From the NCBI RefSeq assembly GCF_008711175.1, contig NZ_VWNF01000047.1, positions 149,048 through 213,047 on the forward strand: 64,000 nt of DNA, given 5' to 3'. This document shows positions 9,837 through 17,915 of this stretch, one piece after another (the stretch's first letter is position 1; each line of letters starts with the position of its first letter). The DNA is from Nesterenkonia ebinurensis (lineage in GTDB: Bacteria; Actinomycetota; Actinomycetes; Actinomycetales; Micrococcaceae). A program made the translations under genes and the position numbers. The notes beneath the pieces are model-generated. The model was not told where the DNA came from, did not search any database, and saw only the letters and a list, made by a program, of their open reading frames with translations.

Positions 9837-9879
9837 GCACGTGTTCTTAGAGACTTAATTATATGCAAGGAGAACTCCC

Positions 9880-11184
9880 ATGGATCCCATAGCAGGTGGC
9901 ATTATCGCCTTATGTCTGGCGCTCCTTCTGCTGGGTGTGCACGTCGGGTTTGCCCTCTTGATTTCGGGAGGAGTCGGCCTCTTCCTATTGGCAGGCTTCG
10001 ATACGGCTTGGGCCCAACTGTCGGCCATGCCTTATAGTGCGTCAGCAATAGAATCCCTTTCGGTTATTCCGTTGTTTATTCTTATGGGGATGGTTTTTTA
10101 CCGGGCCGATTATACCAAAGAAATCTTCGATGTGGCCTTCCGCTGGGTTGGAGGGCTTAGAGGCGGAAGTGTGAATGCCACGACCTTGGCAAGTGGTATC
10201 TTCGGGGCTATTACCGGTTCGTCCGTGGCAGCGGCTGGTGTATTCAGCAAGGTAGCGCTTCCTGAAATGGTTCGACGTGGGGTAGATAAGCGTCTCGCAG
10301 CTGGAAGCATCGCAGCTGCAGGCACCGTTGCCAGCATGATTCCTCCCAGTATGTTGTTGGTGATGTACGGCATCATCACGGAGTCTTCTGTGGCGATGCT
10401 GCTAACTGCTGGACTGCTCCCGGGTCTTCTGACAATCCTTGTTTACTGCGTGGGCGTGAACCTCGGAGTGAGGCTCAAACCCGAACTTGCGCCGACAAAT
10501 GATGAACGGTACTCCTGGTGGGAGCGCATCTCCTCGATGCGCAGTCTTTGGGGAATCGTCGTGATTTTCGCAATCGTCATGGGCGGAATATACCAAGGTT
10601 TCTTTACGGTAACTCAAGCTGCAGCTGTGGGATCGGCGGCTGCGATTCTCCTAGCAGTTGTCCAACAAAAACTTAAAGTAAAAGGACTACGCAATAGCTT
10701 TGTCGACGCTGCTGCTCAGACCAGCTCATTGATGATCATCATCGTAGGTGGAGCAGTATTCGCTCGATTCCTCAGCTATTCAGGACTCGTCTCGGTCGTA
10801 TCCAGGACCCTTGAAGATGCCGGACTTCCCAGTTGGGTTTATCTCCTGATATACATCCTTCTCTTCATCGCCTTAGGGATGTTCCTCGAGGGATACTCGA
10901 TGATGGTGCTTGCTTTGCCAATCATGTTCCCCTTGATGATGAACCTAGGTTTCGACCCCATTTGGCTTGGAATCATCACCGTGAAGCTCGCAGAGATCGG
11001 GTTGATGACCCCACCAGTGGGATTGAACGTCTTTGTTGTGAAAAGTTCCTCCCCAGTTCCTATCACGCTGAAGGAGACGTTCAGCGGAGTCTGGCCGTTC
11101 CTCGTCCTGGAGCTGGTAACTCTCACCATCCTGGTGCTCTTCCCGGCTATCGCACTGTTTCTGCCCGAAACAGCATCCTCATGA
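9880..11184 (+). CDS. TRAP transporter large permease (DctM type)
   Basis: A 434-residue polytopic membrane protein with about 11-12 hydrophobic segments. AAAGTVASMIPPSMLLVMYGIITE and LAEIGLMTPPVGLNVFVV-like stretches are the classic DctM signatures, so family assignment is firm. It is the transport subunit that couples solute import to a sodium gradient. A GGAG lies 8 bases before the ATG. It completes the dctPQM set inside the catabolic operon, and transport of the operon substrate or a related acid or amide is inferred. Confidence 0.9.
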   Translation: MDPIAGGIIALCLALLLLGVHVGFALLISGGVGLFLLAGFDTAWAQLSAMPYSASAIESLSVIPLFILMGMVFYRADYTKEIFDVAFRWVGGLRGGSVNATTLASGIFGAITGSSVAAAGVFSKVALPEMVRRGVDKRLAAGSIAAAGTVASMIPPSMLLVMYGIITESSVAMLLTAGLLPGLLTILVYCVGVNLGVRLKPELAPTNDERYSWWERISSMRSLWGIVVIFAIVMGGIYQGFFTVTQAAAVGSAAAILLAVVQQKLKVKGLRNSFVDAAAQTSSLMIIIVGGAVFARFLSYSGLVSVVSRTLEDAGLPSWVYLLIYILLFIALGMFLEGYSMMVLALPIMFPLMMNLGFDPIWLGIITVKLAEIGLMTPPVGLNVFVVKSSSPVPITLKETFSGVWPFLVLELVTLTILVLFPAIALFLPETASS

Positions 11185-11202
11185 TTCTCGGACCATAAAA
11201 GT

Positions 11203-12408
11203 ATGACCACAGAAGCACCTACTCACAACGAGGGGACATTTCGGATTCAGCTCAGTTTAATTTCTTTGGGTGTGGCGGTCTTCACGCAAATTTACGCCAT
11301 TCAGGGAGTGCTTCCGGAAGTGGCCCGAGATCTTGACATCACACCGGCTGATGCCGCGTTGACCATGTCGTTTGCTACTTCGGGAATCGCCGTAGGCGTT
11401 CTACCCTGGGCGTGGGCTGGGGACCGTTTCGGTCGTTTGCAGAGCATGCTTACCGCCGTCGGCGTTTCGACTGCGTTAGGATTGATTTCCCCCTTTTCAC
11501 CGAATTTAGAGATCCTTCTATGTCTGCGCTTCTTGACTGGCGCCACAATGGCCGGAGTTCCCGTACTGACAGTCGCATATGTCCGAGAAAGCTTTTCGGG
11601 CCGCCGCGCTGCAACCGGGGCGGGCGCATATGTGGCCGGTATGGCAGTGGGCGGTGCGAGCGGGCGAGTTATTGCCGGACCACTGGGTCCGGAATTAGGG
11701 TGGAGGGGAGCAATCTTCATTCCGGCTTTAGTAGGATTGCTTGCAGCGATGATATTCGTATTTGCGATCCCTAAAGTTTTTTCGTCTCCGGCTTCACCGG
11801 GATTATCCCAGTTTAGGCGTTTAGGTTCGGCCTTGCGTGTACCGCAGCTTTGGATCCTCTACCTTCAAGCACTGCTCGTAACTGGCGTTTTTATCACCGT
11901 CTACAACTACCTGGGGTTCAGAGTGCAGTCGCCGCCATTCTCACTGTCCTCCACGGGTGCAGCGTTGCTGTTCCTTGCATATTTCTCTGGGATGATATCG
12001 TCCCGTTTCACGCCTGGGTTCTTGACCAAACATGGGCATCAAGCGACCCTGCTCATAGGTGCCTTGGGAATGTTTATTGGCTTAGGAGGTATGCTCACGC
12101 ACATGCTGTGGCTGGTCGCCTGCGGGCTTGTACTTTACACCGCGTGTTTCTTTGTCGCACATGGAGCAGGATTAGCCACATTGGGGGAGGTTGCCGAAGC
12201 GTCCTATCGCTCCCAGGCCAGTGCCTTGTTCACCATCTGCTTCTATATTGGCGCAAGTTTCCAAGGATGGGTTCTGGGGATTGTTTTCGAGAGGTACGGC
12301 TGGAGTGCCATGAGCGCAGGAATTGCAGGTGCTCTTCTAGTCTGTCTCGCTATCTCTTTTGTGGGCCGGGGCTCTCGTAGCCCGTCATTTGCCCAATGGA
12401 GTCAGTAA
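11203..12408 (+). CDS. MFS transporter
   Basis: A 401-residue protein with about 12 hydrophobic segments. The loop between helices 2 and 3, GDRFGR, is the MFS motif A, and overall the protein looks like YnfM/arabinose-efflux-type permeases. It could import an alternative substrate or export a toxic intermediate. It begins 18 bases after dctM, and its stop is directly followed by the ATG of the next gene, so it is co-transcribed with the catabolic genes. The substrate is unknown. Confidence 0.85.
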   Translation: MTTEAPTHNEGTFRIQLSLISLGVAVFTQIYAIQGVLPEVARDLDITPADAALTMSFATSGIAVGVLPWAWAGDRFGRLQSMLTAVGVSTALGLISPFSPNLEILLCLRFLTGATMAGVPVLTVAYVRESFSGRRAATGAGAYVAGMAVGGASGRVIAGPLGPELGWRGAIFIPALVGLLAAMIFVFAIPKVFSSPASPGLSQFRRLGSALRVPQLWILYLQALLVTGVFITVYNYLGFRVQSPPFSLSSTGAALLFLAYFSGMISSRFTPGFLTKHGHQATLLIGALGMFIGLGGMLTHMLWLVACGLVLYTACFFVAHGAGLATLGEVAEASYRSQASALFTICFYIGASFQGWVLGIVFERYGWSAMSAGIAGALLVCLAISFVGRGSRSPSFAQWSQ

Positions 12409-13503
12409 ATGCGTATATCGAGCATAAGTGTTACCCCTTTCAATATCCCGTATCACAGCCCGTTCGTTATGGCGAGTGGCGTCCTTACGGAAGCATCCCA
12501 TGTTCTGATTGAAGTTTTTACGGACGAGGGAATTTCGGGTGTGGCGGAAGCGTCTTCCCGTCCAATGATCTACGGTGAATCTCAGTCCTCCATCCTTACC
12601 GCTATAAAACAGTGGTTTGAGCCGGCAATTGTAGGACTAAGCCCTTATGCCACTGGCGTGATTTGGGAGCGTATCTCCCGTGTGGCAGCCAATAACACCG
12701 CAAAAGGGGCGCTCGACATTGCTCTTCATGACCTTCGAGGAAAGGCTTCCTGCACTTCCACATGGAAGCTGTTGGGAGGCACCTCGCCTGAAGTGCGTGT
12801 TACTCGCATGCTCAGTCTGTCCTCTCCCCAAGAGACCGCCGAGGAAGTATGCGAAGCCATTGAGATGTTCGGTATCACATCATTCAAAGTAAAAGTCGAT
12901 CACCATGTTCAAGCGTCACTCAAGACCGTAGCTGCTGTGAGGGAGGCGGCGGGAGTCGAGGCCCACATTTACGTTGACGGGAACCAGAGTATGAAGCCGG
13001 TGGAGGCTCTGTCATTGGCGCGAGGTCTTAAAGAACTAGGTATTGAACTGTTCGAAGAACCAATCGGTGCTACGGATTTCAGAGGACGAAACCGACTCAC
13101 CGCCCATGGCATTATCGTTGCGGCCGACGAAAGCGGGCCTGACGTTCAAACAGCTCTGCTTCAGCTCAGGGAAGGTGGATGTACGGCAGCGATTGTCAAA
13201 CCCGCACGCACCGGGTACACAGAAACGATGCGCATCTCGGCGGTTGCCCATGCTCTGGGGGCGAGGGTTCTCGTGGGAAGCCAGTCCGATTCGGCGGTCG
13301 GAACGATTACCAGTGCCACATTCGCCGGAGGTCTGGTGGAGACCGCGGGTGAACCAGCGGAGCTAGATTTTTTTACTCGACTGACAGATCAAGTGACAGT
13401 GGAACCTCCTTCTATCAAACAGGGACGCATTCACGTGAATACAGAAGCGTCCGGCAACGGGGTAACCATAGATCAGGAGAAGCTCGAGTTCTATTCACGC
13501 TGA
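12409..13503 (+). CDS. Enolase-superfamily enzyme, muconate-lactonizing (MLE) subgroup
   Basis: A 364-residue TIM-barrel enzyme of the mandelate racemase / muconate lactonizing family. The catalytic pair is in FKVKVD (KxK motif), the metal ligands are in YVDGNQ, FEEPI and AADES, and a second catalytic lysine is in IVKPARTG. This lysine-lysine arrangement places it in the MLE subgroup (cycloisomerases, dipeptide epimerases, N-acylamino acid racemases). It is the last gene of the operon. Epimerising or racemising a substituted lactam or amino acid intermediate would fit, but a cycloisomerase role cannot be excluded. Confidence 0.85.
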   Translation: MRISSISVTPFNIPYHSPFVMASGVLTEASHVLIEVFTDEGISGVAEASSRPMIYGESQSSILTAIKQWFEPAIVGLSPYATGVIWERISRVAANNTAKGALDIALHDLRGKASCTSTWKLLGGTSPEVRVTRMLSLSSPQETAEEVCEAIEMFGITSFKVKVDHHVQASLKTVAAVREAAGVEAHIYVDGNQSMKPVEALSLARGLKELGIELFEEPIGATDFRGRNRLTAHGIIVAADESGPDVQTALLQLREGGCTAAIVKPARTGYTETMRISAVAHALGARVLVGSQSDSAVGTITSATFAGGLVETAGEPAELDFFTRLTDQVTVEPPSIKQGRIHVNTEASGNGVTIDQEKLEFYSR

Positions 13504-13504
13504 T

Positions 13505-13597
13505 CAGCTGCGACTCCCTGCCACCCTAGAGGAACTGCGGGCCCCGATTCTACGGTTTCGGGTGCACTACAACGCCTGGCGGACCAGCAAGCAGTGA
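13505..13597 (+). pseudogene. Possible C-terminal remnant of an integrase-type transposase
   Basis: Directly after the MLE-type stop codon there is an open stretch reading LEELRAPILRFRVHYNAW, then a stop at 13595. The pattern LEEL..-F-..HYN resembles the tail of IS3/IS481-type integrase-core transposases. A second short frame up to about 13697 ends EVLEAKAAHRR. No complete gene can be made. The rest of the stretch to 13707 holds nothing else I recognise. Confidence 0.3.
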
Positions 13598-13707
13598 ATC
13601 CCGGCTACGGCCTGGGATCTGCTGGAGCATACCCCGGCCGCCGAGCCCATCGCCATGGAGGTGTTAGAAGCCAAAGCGGCTCATCGCAGATGACCCTTCT
13701 ATAGATG

Positions 13708-14775
13708 TCAAGTGGTGTTTGGAGTCGGGTGTGCGCCGCTGAGTATTCGGTAGATTCTCCGGGCGAGGTAGCGTTTGAGGCATCTACGGATCTCTTTGGT
13801 CGTGCGTCCTTCAGCAACGCGTTTGGCGACGTAGGCGCTGGTCTCGACGTCATGGGCCATGCGGTTGATCGACACCATGTGCAAGGCCTTGTTCAAGCGG
13901 CGGTCTCCGCCGCGATTGAGGCGATGTCGGCGGGTATTTCCCGAGGATGCCGGGATCGGGTTGACGCCGGCCAATGACGCGAATGCCGCCTCGGAACGCA
14001 CCCTGCCGGGATGTGACCAGGCGGTCAGGCAGATTGCCGCGGTGACTGGGCCGAATCCTTTCTCTGCTAGCAGTGGTGCGGCCTCGCTGACCTCGACGAG
14101 TTCCGTGATCTGGGTGAGGTTCGCAGTAAGGGTCTCATCGAGTTCGATGATGTGCCCAACGAGCCGGACCGCCTCCGTGCGAGCAACAGACAGGGCCAGG
14201 TCTTCGGCACGAGACCGCCACCGGGAGACCTCCGTGATCAGAGCACCGGTCAGTGACTTGCGGGCGTCAATGCCGAGATCGTTAGCGCGCAGCAGCGCGG
14301 TCAGTGTGTTCACCATCCGGGTGCGCTCATCGGTCATAGTCTCCCTGGCAGAGACGAGTACGCGAAGAGCCTGGCGGACGCCTTCGTTCAGGCGAGCTCG
14401 GCGTAGCTGCTCCTCGGTCAGCGGCAGGACGGCGGTGGCGATCCGGTGCGCATCGAGCGCATCGGACTTCCCGACCCCGCGGCGAGCTCGAGCACTCATC
14501 CGGGCAGCCTCAGCAACCGGGTAGCCCTGAGCGGTGATGGCCCCTGCGAGCACGGCCCCGTAAGTGGCGGCACCCTCGATCACCCACAGCGTGTCGGCAT
14601 CACCTCCGGTACGGCGGCTCGCCCATGAGACGGCGCGGTTGATGCCCGCGCTGGTGGTCGGGAACTCACGAGTATCCAACAGCTCGCCGGTCGTGGTGAT
14701 GACGGCGTAGACGTGGTTACGGGCATGGGTGTCGACGCCGACGACAAACGGATGTGAATGCGCGACGATAGTCAT
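13708..14775 (-). CDS. IS110-family transposase
   Basis: A 355-residue IS110-family (DEDD/RuvC-like plus serine) recombinase. The N-terminal DEDD residues are visible in VGVDTH, WVIEGA and KSDALDAHRIA. The C-terminal IS116/IS110/IS902 domain has GFGPVTAAICL, FASLAGVNPIPASSG (with the candidate catalytic serine) and HRLNRGGDRRLNKALH. It is full length without frameshifts, so the element may still be active. It lies between the catabolic operon and a broken serine recombinase gene. Members insert without terminal inverted repeats, guided by an RNA from the element. Confidence 0.92.
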   Translation of the reverse strand: MTIVAHSHPFVVGVDTHARNHVYAVITTTGELLDTREFPTTSAGINRAVSWASRRTGGDADTLWVIEGAATYGAVLAGAITAQGYPVAEAARMSARARRGVGKSDALDAHRIATAVLPLTEEQLRRARLNEGVRQALRVLVSARETMTDERTRMVNTLTALLRANDLGIDARKSLTGALITEVSRWRSRAEDLALSVARTEAVRLVGHIIELDETLTANLTQITELVEVSEAAPLLAEKGFGPVTAAICLTAWSHPGRVRSEAAFASLAGVNPIPASSGNTRRHRLNRGGDRRLNKALHMVSINRMAHDVETSAYVAKRVAEGRTTKEIRRCLKRYLARRIYRILSGAHPTPNTT

Positions 14776-15210
14776 AGCGGTCGTAGCCTTCCTCTATCGG
14801 GACATACGGTCATGGCCACTGACGGCCTGTGCCAGTCTGGGAAGAGGTCACTTCGGAACAGCTCTGTGTCATCTGCGAGGCACCGCTACGGGGCCAAAGG
14901 GTGTATGAGTCACAACCACAGGACGGAACGGCCAGTACCTACCCTGCCAGCCAGTCCCAGACCAGCCACCACCAAGATGAACCGCCCTGGGTTTCTTGGA
15001 GACTCTGGTGTGTTCCGGGTTTGGTGGTGTGCCCGGGTTCGGCGGCGTCTCCGGTCAATACAGCTAGCAGACGGCGGGCGTAGCGACCCGCTGCCGAACA
15101 CCTCGGTTTGGCCTCTGGTGGTCCACCTCCTTCACGGGAGGTGACACCGTGACCGAACACACTTCACCCGCCGGAAGCAACGATGCTCCGACACAAACTG
15201 GCTCGGCCAG
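14776..15210 (-). mobile_element. Non-coding end of the IS110 element, candidate bridge-RNA region
   Basis: Upstream of the IS110 transposase start are about 435 bases without a convincing gene, ending at the recombinase fragment. IS110 elements carry a long non-coding left end of this size that encodes a bridge/seek RNA. On the plus strand, features include an imperfect 18-base tandem repeat around 15015-15052 (CCGGGTTTGGTGG then CCGGGTTCGGCGG) and a hairpin CACCTCC-GGAGGTG around 15123-15141. The exact element boundary cannot be read. That the region makes an RNA is inference from the family. Confidence 0.45.
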
Positions 15211-15955
15211 TCAGGATCTCGATACCCCAGAGAGACTGAGCAGTTCGCGGTCGGCGTCGAGCCTGACTGCGAGACCGACGCGCGCCGTCTGATCCTTAGC
15301 GGATGTGATGCGGGTGAAGGGGCTGAGGGTGATCTGCTCGAACGCTGCAAGCACCGCCTCCTCCACAAGGCTTTGGATTTCAGTGGCGCGGATCGAACGG
15401 TGACACCCGCCCCGCACGGTCTGCACACACTGGTACACCCCGCCCCGGTGAATTATCGCCCGCCCACAGTCAGAGCAGCGAATCAGGCCCGAGAACGGAT
15501 ACAGCCGCTTCGCAACGCCGCTGCCGGGCTGATGGAAGTTCCTGACCTTCTTCCGAGCGTCGAAGACATCGGAGACGTGCTGCCAGGTGTCCTCGTCCAG
15601 GATCGCGGGCCACACCGCCTCGACCTGCATCTGCGAGGTCTTGGAGCGAGTGCCGTCCGGGAGGATCGGACGGTACTCACGTACGCCTTTGATGGAGGGG
15701 TTGCGGAGCATCAGTTTGGGTGCCCTGTCCGACCATGCGCATCCGTGGGTGGTGAGGATGCCGCGCCCGAGTCCGTACGAATCCGATACAGCGACTCACC
15801 CGCCAGCACCCGCTGAGCTGCCTCGGCTACCATCGGCCCGGTCACCGAGTCGATGACGAGAGCACCGCTGACGGCGCGGTAACCGAAGGGCACACGACCA
15901 CCGTGCCAGGTGCCCTCAATGGCCTGCTGCTTCGCCGCCCGCGGGGCTGATGCAG
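15211..15955 (-). pseudogene. Large serine recombinase, C-terminal part, frameshifted
   Basis: Two overlapping minus-strand frames make one broken product. The upstream frame holds AAKQQAIEGTWHGGRVPFGYR, typical of the start of the recombinase domain after the catalytic domain. After LYRI it runs out of frame. The correct continuation, RGILTTHGCAW then LRNPSIKGVREY, lies in the other frame and is followed by a zinc-ribbon (CSDCGRAIIHRGGVYQC). A one-base change near 15770 would restore the frame. The N-terminal catalytic domain is separated from it by an IS3 element (see 17297-17539). About 100 residues between the two parts are missing. Confidence 0.8.
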
Positions 15956-16011
15956 GAACGGGTGACAGGTTGACCTGCCCTATGGTTTGGTTACCTAAGG
16001 TCATGTAGCGC

Positions 16012-16872
16012 TCAGGCCATGAGGGGTGTCACGGTTGAGCGTAGTTCAAAGTCCGCAGGGCAGAGGTAACCCAGCCCTGAGTGCCGGCGCTTGCGGTTAT
16101 GAAATATCTCGATGTAATCGAAGATCGCGTTGGCCAGTTCGATCCGAGTTCTCCATCGCTGCCGGTTCAGCAGCTCGATCTGCATCGAAGACCAGAAGCT
16201 TTCCATCATGGCGTTGTCCAGCCCATCACCGATGGTGCCGAAGGAAGGCATGAGCCCGGCCTGGCGGATTTTCTCCCCGAAGGCCCAGGATGTGAATTGG
16301 GTACCGTGATCGGCGTGAACGATGCCACCAGGGCCCGGCGTCCGCGCTTTGAGCGCCATGTCCAGAGCATTGAGCACCAGGGTCGTGTTCTGCTGGCTGT
16401 CGATGGACCAGCCCACGACTTTTCTGCTGTAAGTGTCCATCACCGCACAGCAGTAAATCTTGCCCTCAGCCGTGGGGTGTTCAGTGATGTCGGTGACCCA
16501 GAGCTCATTGGGCTGGATGCGGTGGAACTTCCGGTTGACCAGGTCATCTGCGGTCACCACCCCACGTAGTCGTTTCGTTCTTACCGGGCCAGGAAGCCCG
16601 TAGATCCCTGCGTTGTGCATCAATTTGAAGACCAGTCGTGAACTGACGGAGACGCTCATTCCCATGGTCAATTCCGCGTGGACGCGCCGGTAGCCGTAAG
16701 TGCCTCGAGAGGCGGTGTGAACTTCTCGGATGAGGCCGGTGAGCCATTCTCGTCGCATCTGCGAAGGCGCAGTAGGACGACGTAGGTACCTGTAGTAGCC
16801 AGGCTTGCTGACGCCGAGGATGCGGCAACAGGTGAGCACGGGGAACCCGGCGGCGACCAGGGTATCGATCAC
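16012..16872 (-). CDS. IS3-family transposase OrfB (DDE integrase domain)
   Basis: A 286-residue product with an N-terminal HTH_21 segment (GVSKPGYYRYLRR) and an rve integrase core. The DDE triad is visible as WVTDIT, VHADHG and MMESFW. It starts with GTG overlapping the orfA stop by 4 bases. In IS3 elements the active transposase is usually an OrfAB fusion made by -1 frameshifting. The frame upstream of this GTG is open through the AAAAGGG stretch, so the fusion is possible here. The gene appears intact. Confidence 0.92.
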   Translation of the reverse strand: MIDTLVAAGFPVLTCCRILGVSKPGYYRYLRRPTAPSQMRREWLTGLIREVHTASRGTYGYRRVHAELTMGMSVSVSSRLVFKLMHNAGIYGLPGPVRTKRLRGVVTADDLVNRKFHRIQPNELWVTDITEHPTAEGKIYCCAVMDTYSRKVVGWSIDSQQNTTLVLNALDMALKARTPGPGGIVHADHGTQFTSWAFGEKIRQAGLMPSFGTIGDGLDNAMMESFWSSMQIELLNRQRWRTRIELANAIFDYIEIFHNRKRRHSGLGYLCPADFELRSTVTPLMA

Positions 16873-17165
16873 CGGGTGAACCCTTTTGGGTGGGGTGCCT
16901 CCTCACCCAAGAACTTTGAAGCGATCTTCAGGATTTCAAGTTCTTGTTCCAACTCGCGGATGCGTTTACGAGCCTTGCGCAGCTCGGCACTCTCCGCGGT
17001 GGCGATACCGGGGATCTCTCCCTTGTCGATTCGGTCCTGACGGACCCAACGCCGCAGCACAGCATCACTGATCTGAAGATCAGCTGCCACCACAGGGACT
17101 TTTCGGCCCGCACGCACTAGCGCGATCGCACGGTGGCGGAACTCAGCAGGATAGGCTTTCGGCAT
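16869..17165 (-). CDS. IS3-family transposase OrfA (helix-turn-helix)
   Basis: A 98-residue HTH_Tnp_1 protein. It starts MPKAYPAEFRHRAIALVR, continues with a helix-turn-helix, and ends with a leucine-zipper-like coiled coil (LRKARKRIRELEQELEILK), the standard OrfA layout. It binds the element ends and forms the N-terminal part of the OrfAB fusion. CCCAAAAGGG near its 3' end is the probable frameshift site. Confidence 0.92.
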   Translation of the reverse strand: MPKAYPAEFRHRAIALVRAGRKVPVVAADLQISDAVLRRWVRQDRIDKGEIPGIATAESAELRKARKRIRELEQELEILKIASKFLGEEAPHPKGFTR

Positions 17166-17271
17166 TTCTCAGATCCTTCCGATGAGGACCTGAACGCTAC
17201 ACCTGAAGTGGTAACCCCCGGGTAGGGCAGGTCATAGCGAGTCAACCACCCCTGCATCAGCCCCGGCGGAT

Positions 17272-17318
17272 CACCCGCCGCACCCGCCGCACCCGCTCAT
17301 CCGCTCATCCGCTCATCC
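17272..17318. repeat. Short tandem repeats at the break of the recombinase fragment
   Basis: CACCCGCCG occurs twice (17272-17280, 17281-17289). GCTCATCC then occurs three times in a row (17295-17318). The 8-base unit is not a multiple of three, so a change in copy number shifts the recombinase frame, and this is where its reading frame is lost. Slippage during replication is the simplest explanation. Confidence 0.8.
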
Positions 17319-17539
17319 GATGGCAGCGTGGTCGTGCGCTGCTTGAACGCCGAGGTGTCGTTCTTTCGGAACACCACCATTACTTCCCACCCGTGGGCGG
17401 CGGCGTAGGCACGGCAGTCGGCCTCCTGCCGGTCAACCCCACGCTCTGTGCCCCCAGGGTCATCGCTGATCCGCACATACACCGCCGCCCGCGCTGACAA
17501 CGCCGATCCCATAGCCTGTTCGTGCTGTTCGTGGCCCAT
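17297..17539 (-). pseudogene. Large serine recombinase, N-terminal catalytic fragment
   Basis: The fragment contains RAAVYVRISDD, holding the nucleophilic serine of serine recombinases, and GVDRQEADCRAYAAAHGWEV, the next conserved stretch. After LPSDER the frame runs into a tandem repeat and stops. The rest of the catalytic domain is missing, and the C-terminal half lies beyond the IS3 element at 15211-15955. The start ATG at 17539 is preceded by AAGGTGGGG. This was probably the integrase of an integrative element whose remains now border the catabolic island. Confidence 0.8.
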
Positions 17540-17915
17540 CTCTGGCCCCACCTTCCTACTCGTGTGAGAGGTAGGTGCGTTTACAGAACCTCGGCTAGTT
17601 TGCTGTACCGGATTCCGGTGCTGTTTCCGGGCTGCGCGAGATTTTAGCGACGATATCGGGCACATCAACTGCGTAGCTAGTCAGGAAAAGAGACGACGAC
17701 GCCGGGGAGAGGCGGAGTCAGAGGGAGCGAGCCGGGCACCGCCGCAACACCTGGCGCAGGAAGCAGCGGGGCTGTGACAAAGCCCCAGCACGCCGAGAGA
17801 GCGGAGGCTGCTGAGAAAGCGCACAAGAAGAAAGGAGGGGCGTCCGCCGCAGCCTGAGACCGGGGATGCACCACGGGGCAAGGCGCGTTAGGCAGGAAGG
17901 GACGAGGGCGCCCTT
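17540..17915. other. Intergenic stretch without recognisable gene
   Basis: This is GC-rich sequence between the recombinase remnant and the small membrane protein gene. Overlapping minus-strand frames exist near 17677-17881, but they are proline/alanine/serine-rich with no family features. I see no terminator, tRNA or repeat I can support. Confidence 0.5.

Larger units (their letters stand above)
15971..17234 (-). mobile_element. IS3-family insertion sequence, complete
   Basis: The ends read TGACCTGCCCTA at 15971 and its reverse complement at 17234. Similarity between the ends extends inward (GGTTACC..., GTAGCG.TCAGG). The 1264-bp unit holds overlapping orfA and orfB with a slippery A AAA G stretch at about 16883-16887 (minus strand) just before the overlap, the usual IS3 frameshift arrangement. 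No clear target-site duplication flanks it. Just outside both ends lies the same 14-base sequence in inverted orientation (GGGGCTGATGCAGG at about 15940-15955; the complement at about 17250-17266). The insertion separates the two parts of a serine recombinase gene. Confidence 0.85.

Noticed and set aside
14829..15083. 84-residue plus-strand frame in the IS110 non-coding end
   Set aside because: No family features beyond a chance CVICEAP stretch, and IS110 elements carry non-coding sequence here.
17272..17318. Possible CRISPR-like array
   Set aside because: The units are only 8-9 bases and directly adjacent, without spacers; it is a simple tandem repeat.
17677..17881. Two overlapping minus-strand frames of about 65 residues
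   Set aside because: Proline/alanine/serine-rich translations with no start-site support and no family features.
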